NCBI RefSeq assembly: GCF_002002705.1
Contig: NZ_MUNS01000033.1
Span: 62,001-126,000 of the forward strand
DNA length: 64,000 nt
Origin: Polaromonas sp. C04
GTDB taxonomy: Bacteria; Pseudomonadota; Gammaproteobacteria; Burkholderiales; Burkholderiaceae_C
Direction: 5' to 3'
The notes beneath the pieces are model-generated. The model saw nothing but the letters and a program-made list of their open reading frames with translations. It was not told the origin of the DNA and did not search any database. Of the stretch, positions 27,895 to 37,262 are shown one piece after another. Each line of letters begins with the position of its first letter. Within the stretch, counting starts at the first letter, position 1. Position numbers and translations under genes: made by a program.

Positions 27895-29034
27895 ATGCCT
27901 GCACTGCAACTTGCCGTGATCGATGTGAAGCCCGGCGCCGCGCTGGAAAGCCAGTCGGGCCTGCAATTGCTGCGCCCGCGCATTTACGGCGCCTATGCGG
28001 CGCCGGCCGGCCCCAAAAAGACCGCCGCCATCGTGATGCATCCGGCCAGCAATTTCATGGGGCATTACCTGATCGGGCCGCTGGCCGAGCGCGGCATCTG
28101 CTGCCTGGGGCTGAACTCGCGCTACGCGGGCAACGACACCCTGCTGCTGATGGAGCGCGTGATCCAGGATCTGGGGGCGGGGGTGCAATGGCTGCGCGCG
28201 CAGGGCTACGACAAGGTGGTGCTGATCGGCAATTCGGGCGGCGCCTCGCTGGCCAGTTTCTACCAGGCCCAGGCCGAGCGGCTCACCATCGACACCCTGG
28301 TGGACGGCGACCCGGCCGGGCTGTCGGCGGCCGACCTGCCGCCGGCGGACGGCCTGGCGCTGTGCGCCGCGCACGAAGGCCGCTCCATCCTGATGCGCAA
28401 CTGGATCGACCCCTCGGTGATCGATGAGCACGACCCGCTCAGCGCCGACCCGGCGCTTGATATCTACAGCGCGGCCCATTCGCCGCCGTACACGCCTGAA
28501 TTCCTGGCCCGCTTCAAGGCCGCGCAGCGCGCACGCCTCGCACGCATCGAGGACTGGGTCTGGGCGCGCCTGCGCCTGCTGCGCAGCCAGCGCACGCCCG
28601 GCAGCCCGTGCGACCAGACCTTCGTCATCTACCGCACCCATGCCGACCCGCGCTGCCTCGATCTCAGCATCGAGCCGAACGACCGGCAGCCCGGCAGCGT
28701 CTGGGGCAACGGGGTTGAGGGTGCGCGCGCCGTCAACTACGCGGCCAGCCAGATGGGCCGCATTACCTCGCTCACCGCGTTCCTGTCGCAATGGTCATCG
28801 CACAGCCGTGCCGACGGCCCGGCCAATCTGGCCCGCACCAGCGTGCCGGCGCTGCTGTGCACCTACACGGCAGACCAGTCCACCTTTCCGAGCACGCGCG
28901 ATGCGTGGCTGAGCGCCGGCGGCCCGCGCATCCGCAATGTGGATATCCAGGGCGGCAACCACTACCTCGCGGGCCAGCCGGCGCTGGTGGCGCAGGTGGC
29001 CGACGAGATGGCGTCGTGGATGCAGCGGCTGTAG
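27895..29034 (+). CDS. Alpha/beta hydrolase family protein
   Basis: A 379-residue predicted serine hydrolase. The nucleophile elbow is GNSGGASLAS, preceded by KVVLIG; HPASNFMGHYLIGPLAERG supplies an oxyanion-region histidine motif, and GGNHYLAGQPALV near the C-terminus offers the catalytic histidine. An insert of about 130 residues rich in Arg lies between the nucleophile and the last strand. No signal peptide. Substrate unknown. The ATG at 27895 has a GAGAGG site, and the gene starts 52 bases after the LysR gene, so the two are probably co-transcribed. An ester or amide linked to the mdlC pathway is a guess. Confidence 0.75.
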   Translation: MPALQLAVIDVKPGAALESQSGLQLLRPRIYGAYAAPAGPKKTAAIVMHPASNFMGHYLIGPLAERGICCLGLNSRYAGNDTLLLMERVIQDLGAGVQWLRAQGYDKVVLIGNSGGASLASFYQAQAERLTIDTLVDGDPAGLSAADLPPADGLALCAAHEGRSILMRNWIDPSVIDEHDPLSADPALDIYSAAHSPPYTPEFLARFKAAQRARLARIEDWVWARLRLLRSQRTPGSPCDQTFVIYRTHADPRCLDLSIEPNDRQPGSVWGNGVEGARAVNYAASQMGRITSLTAFLSQWSSHSRADGPANLARTSVPALLCTYTADQSTFPSTRDAWLSAGGPRIRNVDIQGGNHYLAGQPALVAQVADEMASWMQRL

Positions 29035-29217
29035 GCGGCCAGCTCGACCATCCGGGCGGGCGGGTGGTACATTGCCCAGCGAGACAGGCTGGCGGCGGCA
29101 ACTGACGAATCGAATGGTTTCGTGCATCGGACACAAAAGTGTCCCTGCGCAAAAGAGCGCACCGGCGGCGGCGATCCGACATAAGCATCGGCATATGACG
29201 AGCATGCACATACCTAT

Positions 29218-30150
29218 ATGAGAGACCAGGCGCTTTTTGACAAGATAGACCTCCACTTGATCAGGGTCTTGTACACCGTGCTAACCGAACGCAACGTCTC
29301 GCGAGCCGCCATCCGCCTGGGCATGTCCCAGCCCGCGGTGAGCGCGGTGCTCAAGCGCCTGCGCGAGCTGGCCGGCGACCCGCTGCTGGTGCGCTCGGGC
29401 GCCGCCATGGTGCCCACCGACGCCGGGCTGCGCATGGTCGAGCCCAGCGCCGGCATCCTGCGCGCGGCCGAGGTGCTGTTTACCGAGGCGCGCGGGTTCG
29501 AGCCACAAACCGCGCGCAACACGTTCCGCGTCGCCGCCAGCGACTACCTGGACCCGTTTTTTCTGCCGCAGCTGGTCGCGCAAATCAAGGCCCAGGCGCC
29601 GCTGTGCCACATCGAAATCCACCCGCTGTCGGCCGACTCCGACTACCACACGCATCTGGCGCAGGGTGAGGTCGACGTGGTGATCGGCAACTGGCTCAAG
29701 GCCCCGGACGACCTGCACATGGGCCGCCTGTTTGGCGACGAGGTGGTGTGCCTGGTCAGCAAGGATCATCCTGCCGTGCGCCGGCCCTGGGACGCCGCGA
29801 GCTGGCTGCAGGGCGAGCACATCGCGCCCACGCCGCTGCACCCGGGCGGGCGCGGCGTGATTGACGACCATCTCGACTCGCTGGGCCTGCAGCGCAACAT
29901 CACGGCGCGCTGCCCGCATTTCGGCCTGATCCCCGCGATGGTGGCTTCGAGCCTGCTGGTGCTGACCACGGGGCGCCAGTATTGCGAACGCTTCACCGAG
30001 CGCTTGCCGGTCAAAATCCTGCCCTGCCCGATCGAATTCCCGCAGCTGATGTACTACCAGCTCTGGCATGAACGCAGCCACGCCTCCAGCGCCGCCAAAT
30101 GGCTGCGCGAGCGCGTCCGGTCGGTCGCCGAAGCGCTACGAAAGAAATAG
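29218..30150 (+). CDS. LysR family regulator before the purine ABC genes
   Basis: A 310-residue LysR-type regulator with the N-terminal helix-turn-helix IDLHLIRVLYTVLTERNVSR and AAIRLGMSQPAVSAVLKRL, and an effector domain with FRVAASDYLDPFFLPQL. It lies 69 bases upstream of a BMP-type purine/nucleoside importer on the same strand and 183 bases after the hydrolase gene. Regulation of the downstream importer-Rieske-deaminase series is the simplest reading. The intervening gap 29035-29217 shows no gene. Confidence 0.88.
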   Translation: MRDQALFDKIDLHLIRVLYTVLTERNVSRAAIRLGMSQPAVSAVLKRLRELAGDPLLVRSGAAMVPTDAGLRMVEPSAGILRAAEVLFTEARGFEPQTARNTFRVAASDYLDPFFLPQLVAQIKAQAPLCHIEIHPLSADSDYHTHLAQGEVDVVIGNWLKAPDDLHMGRLFGDEVVCLVSKDHPAVRRPWDAASWLQGEHIAPTPLHPGGRGVIDDHLDSLGLQRNITARCPHFGLIPAMVASSLLVLTTGRQYCERFTERLPVKILPCPIEFPQLMYYQLWHERSHASSAAKWLRERVRSVAEALRKK

Positions 30151-30219
30151 CGAACTACCCATACTGTGCCACGACCCGAAGCCTGTTCAACCATAAATAT
30201 ACGAGAGACAATCGGCGCC

Positions 30220-31764
30220 ATGACTCCTCCCAGACTCCAGCTCGCGCACATCACCAAGCGCTACCCGGCGGTGGTCGCCAACAGTGATGTGTCGCTCACC
30301 GTGCAGGCCGGCGAAACCCATGCCGTGCTCGGTGAAAACGGCGCCGGCAAATCGACGCTGATGAAAATCATCTACGGCTCGGTCAAGCCCGACGAAGGCA
30401 GCGTCGTGTTCAACGGCCAGCCGGTGCACATCCGCAACCCGCAGGAGGCGCGCGCTCTGGGCATCAGCATGGTGTTCCAGCACTTCAGCCTGTTCGACAC
30501 GCTGACCGTGGCCGAGAACGTCTGGCTCGGGCTGTCCAGGAGCCTGACGCTGGCGGAGGTCACGCGGCGTATCACCACCAAGGCGGCCGAATACGGCGTC
30601 GAGGTCGATCCGCTGCGCCCGGTGCACACGCTCAGCGTGGGCGAGATGCAGCGCGTGGAAATCATCCGCGCGCTGCTGACCGACCCCAAGCTGCTGATCC
30701 TGGACGAGCCCACCTCGGTGCTGACGCCGCAGGCCGTGGACCGGCTGTTTGGGGTGCTCAAGAAGATCGCCTCCGAGGGCTGCAGCATCCTGTACATCAG
30801 CCACAAGCTGCACGAGATCCGCGAGCTGTGCAGCGCCTGCACCGTGCTGCGCGGCGGCAAGGTGACCGGGGTCTGCGACCCGCGCCAGGAGACCAACGCT
30901 TCGCTGAGCCGCCTGATGATCGGCGCCGAGCCGCCGGCGCTGCAGCACCGCGAGGTCAAAACCGGCGCCACCGTGCTGGCGGTGAACCAGTTGACGCTGC
31001 CCACCGAAAACCAGTTCGGCGTGGACCTGGAAGCCATCTCCCTGAGCGTGCGCGCCGGCGAGGTGGTGGGCATCGCCGGTGTCTCGGGCAACGGCCAGCA
31101 GGAGCTGCTGTATGCGCTGTCGGGCGAGGACACGCGCGCGGCAGCGCCGATGATTCAAATCAAAGGCCAGAGCGCCGGCAGGTTCGGCCCGGGGCGCCGG
31201 CGCGCGCTGGGCGTGCACTTTGTGCCGGAAGAGCGGCTGGGGCGCGGTGCCGTGCCCACGCTCGGGCTGGCGCATAACCTGCTGCTGACGCGGCGCAATG
31301 CAATCGGCACCGCCTGGTGGAATCGCGGCTGGATCAACGTGCGCGCGCTCGAAGCCCAGGCCAGCGACATCATCCGGCGCTTCAATGTCAAGGCCGGCGG
31401 CCCGAACGCCGAGGCCCGCTCGCTGTCCGGCGGGAATCTGCAAAAGTTCATTGTCGGGCGCGAGATCGACGCGAATCCGACGCTGCTGATCGTCTCGCAG
31501 CCGACCTGGGGTGTCGATGTCGGCGCCGCGGCGCAGATTCGCGGTGAAATCCTGGCGCTGCGCGATGCGGGCTGCGCCGTGCTGGTGGTCAGCGAGGAGC
31601 TCGACGAGCTGTTCGAGATCAGCGACCGCCTGTATGTGATCGCCAAGGGGCGGCTGTCGCCCTCGGTCGATCGCGCGCGCGCCACCGTGGCCCAGATCGG
31701 CGAATGGATGAGCGGCCTGTGGAATGCGCCGGCCAGCGCGGAGGTGCAGCATGCTCAAGCTTGA
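30220..31764 (+). CDS. BMP-type nucleoside/purine ABC importer, ATP-binding subunit
   Basis: A 514-residue protein with two ABC domains. The first has a full Walker A GENGAGKST, signature LSVGEMQR and Walker B LLILDEPTS. The second has the degenerate GVSGNGQQEL in place of Walker A, signature LSGGNLQKF and Walker B LLIVSQPTWGVD, the pattern normal for the sugar/nucleoside (RbsA/NupA/YufO) class. It energises import by the two permeases that follow; its stop overlaps the first by 14 bases. The ATG at 30220 begins the conserved N-terminus LQLAHITKRYP. Confidence 0.93.
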   Translation: MTPPRLQLAHITKRYPAVVANSDVSLTVQAGETHAVLGENGAGKSTLMKIIYGSVKPDEGSVVFNGQPVHIRNPQEARALGISMVFQHFSLFDTLTVAENVWLGLSRSLTLAEVTRRITTKAAEYGVEVDPLRPVHTLSVGEMQRVEIIRALLTDPKLLILDEPTSVLTPQAVDRLFGVLKKIASEGCSILYISHKLHEIRELCSACTVLRGGKVTGVCDPRQETNASLSRLMIGAEPPALQHREVKTGATVLAVNQLTLPTENQFGVDLEAISLSVRAGEVVGIAGVSGNGQQELLYALSGEDTRAAAPMIQIKGQSAGRFGPGRRRALGVHFVPEERLGRGAVPTLGLAHNLLLTRRNAIGTAWWNRGWINVRALEAQASDIIRRFNVKAGGPNAEARSLSGGNLQKFIVGREIDANPTLLIVSQPTWGVDVGAAAQIRGEILALRDAGCAVLVVSEELDELFEISDRLYVIAKGRLSPSVDRARATVAQIGEWMSGLWNAPASAEVQHAQA

Positions 31765-32827
31765 AGCGCGCCCGCAGGCGTCGAAATTCTGGAGCTACGG
31801 CTCGCCCCTCCTGGCGCTGCTGATCACCGTCATCATCGGCGTCATCCTGTTCGTGGCGCTGGGCAAGGACCCGGTCAAGGGCTTGCAGGTGTTTTTCTGG
31901 GAGCCGATCCGCTCCCCGTACGCACTGGGCGAGCTGATGGTCAAGGCCACGCCGCTGCTCCTGATTGCGCTGGGGCTGGCGGTGTGCTTCCGCACCAACG
32001 TCTGGAACATCGGCGCCGAAGGCCAGTACGTGATCGGTGCCGTGGCCGCGGGCGGCGTGGCGCTGCTGGCCGACAAGAGCACCGGCAGCTGGATCGTCAT
32101 CGCCATCATGGGCGCCGGTGTGCTCGGCGGCATGGCCTGGGCGGCCATCACGGCCTTTTTGCGCGACCGCTTCAATGCCAACGAAATCCTGGTCAGCCTG
32201 ATGCTGGTCTACGTCGCCATCTATGTGCTCAGTTATCTGGTGTTCGGTCCCTGGAAAGATCCGGCGGGCTACAACTTTCCGCAAACCAAGACCTTCGAGG
32301 CGGTGACGCAAATCCCGCGGCTGATGCACGGCTCGCGCGTGAGCATCGGGCTCCTGATTGCTTTGGGCGGTGTGGCGGCGCTGTGGGTGTTTTTGTTTCG
32401 CACACGCGCCGGGTTTGCACAGCAGGTGGGCGGTCTCGCGCCCGCCGCCGCGCGCTACGCGGGCTTTTCATCGCGCCAGGCCCTGTGGACGGCGCTGCTC
32501 ATCTCGGGCGGCGCGGCGGGCCTGGCCGGCGCGCTGGAGGTGGCCGGCCCGGTCGGCCAGCTCACCCCCTACATCCCGGTGGGCTACGGTTTTGCGGCCA
32601 TCATCGTGGCCTTTGTCGGGCGCCTGCATCCGGTGGGCATCGTGTTCTCGTCCATCCTCATGAGCATGTTCTACATCGGCGGCGAACTCGCGCAATCGCG
32701 TCTGGGCCTGCCCAAGTCGCTCACCGATGTGTTCCAGGGTCTGTTGCTGTTCACCCTGCTGGGCTGCGACACCCTGATTGCGTACCGGATCAAGACCACC
32801 TGGTCGAACAAAGAGGGAGTGAAGTGA
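31751..32827 (+). CDS. Nucleoside/purine ABC importer permease 1
   Basis: A 358-residue inner-membrane protein with about nine hydrophobic segments, of the YufP/NupB type of the BPD_transp_2 family. The conserved FRTNVWNIGAEGQYVIGA and NANEILVSLMLVYVAIY sequences are present. Its start overlaps the ATPase gene and its stop overlaps the next start (TGATG), so all subunits are made in step. Confidence 0.92.
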   Translation: MLKLEARPQASKFWSYGSPLLALLITVIIGVILFVALGKDPVKGLQVFFWEPIRSPYALGELMVKATPLLLIALGLAVCFRTNVWNIGAEGQYVIGAVAAGGVALLADKSTGSWIVIAIMGAGVLGGMAWAAITAFLRDRFNANEILVSLMLVYVAIYVLSYLVFGPWKDPAGYNFPQTKTFEAVTQIPRLMHGSRVSIGLLIALGGVAALWVFLFRTRAGFAQQVGGLAPAAARYAGFSSRQALWTALLISGGAAGLAGALEVAGPVGQLTPYIPVGYGFAAIIVAFVGRLHPVGIVFSSILMSMFYIGGELAQSRLGLPKSLTDVFQGLLLFTLLGCDTLIAYRIKTTWSNKEGVK

Positions 32828-33747
32828 TGGAATCCTATGCCCTGCTCTTCGCCTCCATGCTGAATGCGGGCACCGTGCTCGCCATCGCCTCGCTGGGTCT
32901 GCTGATCAATGAAAAGGCCGGCGTCGTCAACCTCGGGGCCGAAGGCCTGCTGCTGTGTTCGGCCATTGCCGGGTTCGCCGTTGTCGTGCATACCGGCAGC
33001 GACTGGATCGGTTTTCTAGCGGGCATGGGCGCGGGCGCCGTGCTGGCCGCCATCTTTGGCGTGCTGGTGATCTGGCTCAACACCAACCAGTACGCGACCG
33101 GGCTGGCGCTGGCCCTGTTCGGGGCCGGCTTTTCGGCCTTTGTGGGCGCCGGTTACGTGCAGGCCAAATTGCCCGAGCGCCCGCATTTTTCCATCCCCGT
33201 GCTGGGCGATATTCCGCTGATCGGCCCGGCCCTGTTTCGCCAGCATCCGCTGGTGTACGTGACCATCGCGCTGGCCTTCGGCCTGATCTGGTTCCTGTAC
33301 CGAACGCGCGCCGGCCTGGTGCTGCGCAGCGTGGGCGAATCGCCCGACTCGGCGCACGCCCTGGGCTACCCGGTGCGGCGCATCCGCCTGGCGGCGGTGG
33401 TGGCCGGTGGCGCACTGTGCGGTATGTCGGGGGCCTATATCTCGCTGGTCTACACGCCGCTGTGGGTCGAGGGTATGGTCGCCGGCAAGGGCTGGATCGC
33501 GTTGGCGCTGACCACCTTTGCGACCTGGCGGCCGGCGCGCGTGCTGCTCGGCGCCTACCTGTTCGGCGGCGTCACCATGCTGCAGTTTTACCTGCAGAGC
33601 CGGGGTGTGGAGATGCCCAGCCAGTTCCTGGCGATGACACCTTATCTGGCCACCGTGGTGGTACTGGCGCTAATTTCGCGCAACCCGGCCTGGATTCGCA
33701 TCAACATGCCGGCTTCGCTTGGAAAACCCTTTTACCCCGGTTCATAA
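32827..33747 (+). CDS. Nucleoside/purine ABC importer permease 2
   Basis: A 306-residue inner-membrane protein with about eight hydrophobic segments, the YufQ/NupC-type partner of permease 1. INEKAGVVNLGAEGLLL is the family signature, and GKGWIALALTTFATWRP lies near the end. Its ATG at 32827 overlaps the preceding TGA. A binding-protein gene follows after 47 bases. Confidence 0.92.
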   Translation: MESYALLFASMLNAGTVLAIASLGLLINEKAGVVNLGAEGLLLCSAIAGFAVVVHTGSDWIGFLAGMGAGAVLAAIFGVLVIWLNTNQYATGLALALFGAGFSAFVGAGYVQAKLPERPHFSIPVLGDIPLIGPALFRQHPLVYVTIALAFGLIWFLYRTRAGLVLRSVGESPDSAHALGYPVRRIRLAAVVAGGALCGMSGAYISLVYTPLWVEGMVAGKGWIALALTTFATWRPARVLLGAYLFGGVTMLQFYLQSRGVEMPSQFLAMTPYLATVVVLALISRNPAWIRINMPASLGKPFYPGS

Positions 33748-33794
33748 TCGGATTTTTGCCAACCTGTGTCCAACCTTGCAAGAAAGTGACTGAC

Positions 33795-34958
33795 ATGACT
33801 GACCTGAAAAAACGCTCGATGCTCAAAGTGGCGGCCCTGTCGGCCATCGCGGCCGCGGCCCTGGTAGGCTGCGGCAAAAAAGAGGAGGCCGCGCCGGCCC
33901 CGGCTGCGACACCGGCCCCCGTGTCGGCACCGGCGCCTGCCAAGCCCGAGCCCTTGAAGATCGCTTTCGCCTACGTCGGCCCGGTCGGCGACGGTGGCTG
34001 GAGCTATGCGCACGACCAGGCCCGCAAGGCGGTCGACAAGGAATTCGGCGACAAGGTGGTCACCAGTTTTGTCGAGAGCGTGCCCGAAGGGGCGGATGCC
34101 GAACGCGTGTTGCGTGACCTTGCCAATCAAGGCAACAAGCTGATCTTCGGCACCACGTTCGGCTACATGGAGCCCATGCTCAAGGTGGCGAAGGATTTTC
34201 CGGATGTGAAGTTCGAGCATGCTACCGGCTACAAGACCGCCGACAACATGAGCACCTACGACAGCCGCACCTACGAAGGTGCCTATATGGCCGGCGTGAT
34301 CGCGGGCAAGATGACCAAGAGCAACACGCTGGGCGTGGTCGGCTCGGTGCCGATCCCCGAAGTGCTGCGCAACATCAACAGCTTCACGCTGGGCGCGCAG
34401 TCGAGCAACCCCAAGATCCGGACCAAGGTGGTGTGGGTCAACGACTGGCACAACCCGCCCAAGGAAACCGAGGCCGCGACGGCCTTGATCAACGGCGGCG
34501 CCGACGTGCTGTTCCAGAACACCGATTCGCCCGCGGTGCTCAAGACCGCGGAAGAAAAGGGCAAGCGCGCGTTCGGCTGGGATTCCGACATGACGGCCTA
34601 CGGCCCGAAGGCGCACCTGGGCTCGGCCATCATCAACTGGGCGCCGTACTACATCAAGACCGTGCATGACGTGCTCGACGGCAAGTGGACCTCCAGCCGC
34701 AGCTGGTGGGGTGTCAAGGAAGGCGCCATCGACATGGTGTCGATCGCCGACGATGTGCCTACTGAGACCAAGACCCGCATCGACGAGATCAAGAGCGGCC
34801 TGAAAGACGGCTCGTTCGCGATCTGGAAAGGTCCCATCGTGGACAACACCGGCAAGGTGGTGCTGGCCAAGGATGCGGTGGCCGATGACAAGTTCCTGCA
34901 GGCCATCAACTTCTACGTCAAGGGCGTGGAAGGCAAGGTCCCCGGCGACAAGAAATAA
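33795..34958 (+). CDS. BMP/PnrA-type lipoprotein, purine/nucleoside binding (copy 1)
   Basis: A 387-residue substrate-binding lipoprotein. The signal ends in a lipobox ALVGC (Cys26) and a Pro/Ala-rich tether of about 25 residues links it to the membrane. The folded part is of the BMP (PnrA, basic membrane protein) family: IAFAYVGPVGDGGWSYAHD, VPEGADAERVLRDLA and GYMEPMLKVAKDFPDV. PnrA-type proteins bind purine nucleosides (family knowledge), and some members bind free purines. A terminator follows. It is a clear paralogue of the protein encoded at 37263. Confidence 0.92.
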   Translation: MTDLKKRSMLKVAALSAIAAAALVGCGKKEEAAPAPAATPAPVSAPAPAKPEPLKIAFAYVGPVGDGGWSYAHDQARKAVDKEFGDKVVTSFVESVPEGADAERVLRDLANQGNKLIFGTTFGYMEPMLKVAKDFPDVKFEHATGYKTADNMSTYDSRTYEGAYMAGVIAGKMTKSNTLGVVGSVPIPEVLRNINSFTLGAQSSNPKIRTKVVWVNDWHNPPKETEAATALINGGADVLFQNTDSPAVLKTAEEKGKRAFGWDSDMTAYGPKAHLGSAIINWAPYYIKTVHDVLDGKWTSSRSWWGVKEGAIDMVSIADDVPTETKTRIDEIKSGLKDGSFAIWKGPIVDNTGKVVLAKDAVADDKFLQAINFYVKGVEGKVPGDKK

Positions 34959-34975
34959 TTGATCGTCATAAAGCC

Positions 34976-35003
34976 AAGGGTCGTCGTGAGGCGGCCCTTT
35001 TTT
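34976..35003 (+). terminator. Rho-independent terminator after BMP copy 1
   Basis: AAGGGTCG pairs with CGGCCCTT (one G-T pair) around an eight-base loop and is followed by TTTTTT. It lies 18 bases after the binding-protein stop and 12 bases before the Rieske gene, so it may only partly stop transcription. Confidence 0.75.
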
Positions 35004-35014
35004 ATTGGAAAACC

Positions 35015-36013
35015 ATGATCGAAGAAACACTGTGGCATCCGGTGGCACTCGGTGCCGATGTGGTGGGGCAGCCGCTCGCGGCGCGCCTGCTCGAGCGCGA
35101 TGTGGTGCTCTGGCGCGATGCGGCCGGCACGGTGCACGCCTGGGCCGACCAGTGTCCGCACCGCGGCGCCCGGCTGTCGCTCGGGCGGGTGCAGGACGGC
35201 CGACTGGAGTGTCCGTATCACGGCTGGCAATTCGAGGCATCGGGCCGCTGCATGCACGTGCCGGCGCTGCCCAGCTTTGTGCCCCCGGCCTCCAGTTGCG
35301 CCCACACCTATGCGGCGCGCGAAGCCTACGGGCTGGTATGGGTGCAGATTGTGCAGGGCGAGGCCGCGCTGCCCGCGTTTGCCGCGGAAGACGATGCGCG
35401 CCTGCGCAAGCTCCATTGCGGCCCTTACGGGGTGGCCACCAGCGCGCCGCGGCTGGTCGAGAATTTCCTGGACATGGCGCACTTCGGTTTCGTGCACGAA
35501 GGCTGGCTCGGAATGCGCAGCGTGCCCGGCGACGCACGCCACGCCACCGCGATCGACGACTACCAGGTGCGGCCCACGCCCACCGGTTTGCTGGCCACCG
35601 GCTGCAAGGCCTGGCAGCCGCAATCCAATCTGCATTCGACGGCGCCTGCCCAGGTGGAGTACACCTACGAAGTGACCGGGCCGTACAGCGCCGTCCTGAC
35701 CAAGGTGCCGGACGCCGCCACGGTGGCCATCGCGGGCTACCACGAGTCCATCGCCCTGTTCGTCTGCCCGCTGACACCGGAAGCCAGCTGCGTGTGGTTC
35801 CGGCTCGCGGTGGCCGATTTCGAGTCGCCGGACGACAAGCTGCGCGCGTTCCAGCACACCATCTTCATGCAGGACCAGCCGGTGCTCGAATCGCAGCGCC
35901 CGCGACGCCTGCCGCTGGACTTGCGGGCCGAGCTGCACACCGCCGCCGACAAGGCCTCGTCGGCCTATCGGCGCCACCTCAAAACCCTCGGCATCACGTT
36001 TGGAGTCTGCTGA
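35015..36013 (+). CDS. Rieske non-haem iron oxygenase, N-demethylase (NdmA)-like
   Basis: A 332-residue oxygenase alpha subunit. The Rieske [2Fe-2S] ligands are Cys47 and His49 in CPHRGA and Cys66 and His69 in CPYHGW. The mononuclear iron ligands are His156 and His161, with Asp153, in [13 protein letters not shown]; the Asp of the second domain that completes the triad cannot be placed with certainty. Overall layout, short length and the C-terminal pattern [11 protein letters not shown]...[13 protein letters not shown] resemble the NdmA/NdmB caffeine N-demethylases more than ring-hydroxylating dioxygenases with a beta subunit. No beta subunit, ferredoxin or reductase gene is nearby. Its TGA overlaps the adenine deaminase ATG (TGATG). 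A modified purine is the inferred substrate. Confidence 0.82.
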   Translation: MIEETLWHPVALGADVVGQPLAARLLERDVVLWRDAAGTVHAWADQCPHRGARLSLGRVQDGRLECPYHGWQFEASGRCMHVPALPSFVPPASSCAHTYAAREAYGLVWVQIVQGEAALPAFAAEDDARLRKLHCGPYGVATSAPRLVENFLDMAHFGFVHEGWLGMRSVPGDARHATAIDDYQVRPTPTGLLATGCKAWQPQSNLHSTAPAQVEYTYEVTGPYSAVLTKVPDAATVAIAGYHESIALFVCPLTPEASCVWFRLAVADFESPDDKLRAFQHTIFMQDQPVLESQRPRRLPLDLRAELHTAADKASSAYRRHLKTLGITFGVC

Positions 36014-37056
36014 TGAACATTGCCGTGAAACCCATATCCCCTGACCGCCTGCCGGAGCTGCTGCGCCGCATGCCCAAGGCCGAGCTGCACATCCACATCG
36101 AAGGCTCGCTCGAGCCCGAACTGATCTTCGCTCTCGCGCAGCGCAACAGCGTGGCCCTTCCCTACGCGAGCGTGGAGGACCTGCGCCGCGCCTATGCCTT
36201 CACCAACCTGCAAAGCTTTCTGGACATTTACTACGCGGGCGCCAGCGTGCTCCTGCATGAGCAGGACTTTTACGATATGGCCCGCGCCTACCTTGCGCGA
36301 GCTGCTATGGATAACGTAGCGCACACGGAAATCTTCTTCGACCCGCAAACCCACACGGCGCGCGGCATCAAGATGGACACGGTGATCAACGGCCTGCACC
36401 GCGCCTGTGTGGACGCCCAGGCCGAACTGAACATCAGCGCGTCGCTGATCCTGTGTTTCCTGCGGCACCTGAGTGAAACAGAGGCTTTCGAGACGCTGGA
36501 GCAGGCGCTGCCGCACCGCGACAAGTTCATCGGCGTCGGGCTCGATTCGAGCGAGCTCGGGCATCCGCCCGAAAAATTCGCACGCGTGTTTGCGCGCTGC
36601 CGCGAACTGGGCTTGCATCTGGTGGCGCATGCCGGCGAGGAGGGGCCGCCCGCCTATATCTGGACCGCGCTCGATGTGCTGCGGGTCGAACGCATCGACC
36701 ACGGCGTGCAGTCGTCGAAAGATCCCGCTCTGATGCAGCGCCTTGCCCGTGACCGCATTCCGCTGACCGTGTGCCCGTTATCCAATCTCAGGCTCTGCGT
36801 GTTCCCGCAGCTCGCCGACCACAACATCGGCGCGCTGCTGGATGCGGGCCTCGTGGCCACCGTCAACTCCGACGATCCGGCCTACTTCGGCGGCTACATG
36901 AACGAGAACTTCCTGCAGACCTTCGCGGCAACGGGACTGACCGCGCAACACGCCTACCAGTTAGCGTGCAACAGCTTCGAGGCGAGCTTCATCGAGTCGG
37001 GCGCGAAGCGCCGCTACCTAGACCAGGTTGCTGAGGTGTTTGTCTCGTTTGAATGA
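36013..37056 (+). CDS. Adenine deaminase (adenosine deaminase family)
   Basis: A 347-residue zinc deaminase. Metal and catalytic motifs are His26 and His28 in [23 protein letters not shown] and [13 protein letters not shown]. Several stretches ([49 protein letters not shown]) match the bacterial adenine deaminase subgroup of this family, exemplified by Pseudomonas PA0148, more closely than true adenosine deaminase, so adenine to hypoxanthine is the likelier reaction. Databases may label it add. The ATG overlaps the Rieske stop. A repeat-derived stretch (residues about 94-103, RAAMDNVAH) lies in the frame without changing length. Confidence 0.9.
   Translation: MNIAVKPISPDRLPELLRRMPKAELHIHIEGSLEPELIFALAQRNSVALPYASVEDLRRAYAFTNLQSFLDIYYAGASVLLHEQDFYDMARAYLARAAMDNVAHTEIFFDPQTHTARGIKMDTVINGLHRACVDAQAELNISASLILCFLRHLSETEAFETLEQALPHRDKFIGVGLDSSELGHPPEKFARVFARCRELGLHLVAHAGEEGPPAYIWTALDVLRVERIDHGVQSSKDPALMQRLARDRIPLTVCPLSNLRLCVFPQLADHNIGALLDAGLVATVNSDDPAYFGGYMNENFLQTFAATGLTAQHAYQLACNSFEASFIESGAKRRYLDQVAEVFVSFE
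36292..36320. repeat. Type A repeat head inside the adenine deaminase gene
   Basis: TTGCGCGAGCTGCTATGGAT, continuing AACGTAGC, matches one half of the type A element and is translated as part of [11 protein letters not shown]. Confidence 0.45.
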
Positions 37057-37100
37057 CTCTTCGTCATTCCCTACTCCATGCCATTCCCGCAAATACTCTT

Positions 37101-37172
37101 GTCATTCCCGCGCAGGCGGGAATCCAGACGGGGTTGGCACGTTGCCGTGGATTCCCGCCTGCGCGGGAATGA
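37101..37172. repeat. Type D inverted repeat between ade and BMP copy 2
   Basis: GTCATTCCCGCGCAGGCGGG and AATCCA at one end are exactly complemented at the other (TGGATTCCCGCCTGCGCGGG, AATGAC), with about 20 bases between. A truncated half copy precedes it near 37064-37090. A related copy sits between gsiB and gsiC. In RNA it forms a stable hairpin. Confidence 0.85.
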
Positions 37173-37203
37173 CAGGGAGAGCGCGGTAAAATAGCGCCGC
37201 ACC

Positions 37204-37226
37204 GACCCGCCGCCCCGGCGGGTTTT
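37204..37226 (+). terminator. Weak terminator-like hairpin before BMP copy 2
   Basis: ACCCGCCG and CGGCGGGT form a short GC hairpin followed by TTTTGCGTTTG. It lies 37 bases before the second binding-protein gene. It could attenuate read-through from the deaminase gene; the T tract is interrupted. Confidence 0.45.
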
Positions 37227-37262
37227 GCGTTTGTTCATACCGGGGCCATGTAGAGGACTACC

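Noticed and set aside
36013-37056. True adenosine deaminase
   Set aside because: Family motifs are shared, but several subgroup stretches agree with bacterial adenine deaminases; the label adenosine deaminase was kept only as family name.
37101-37172. CRISPR repeat or riboswitch
   Set aside because: It is a single inverted repeat with a related copy at 45002 and no spacer array; no purine riboswitch core was seen before the purine genes.
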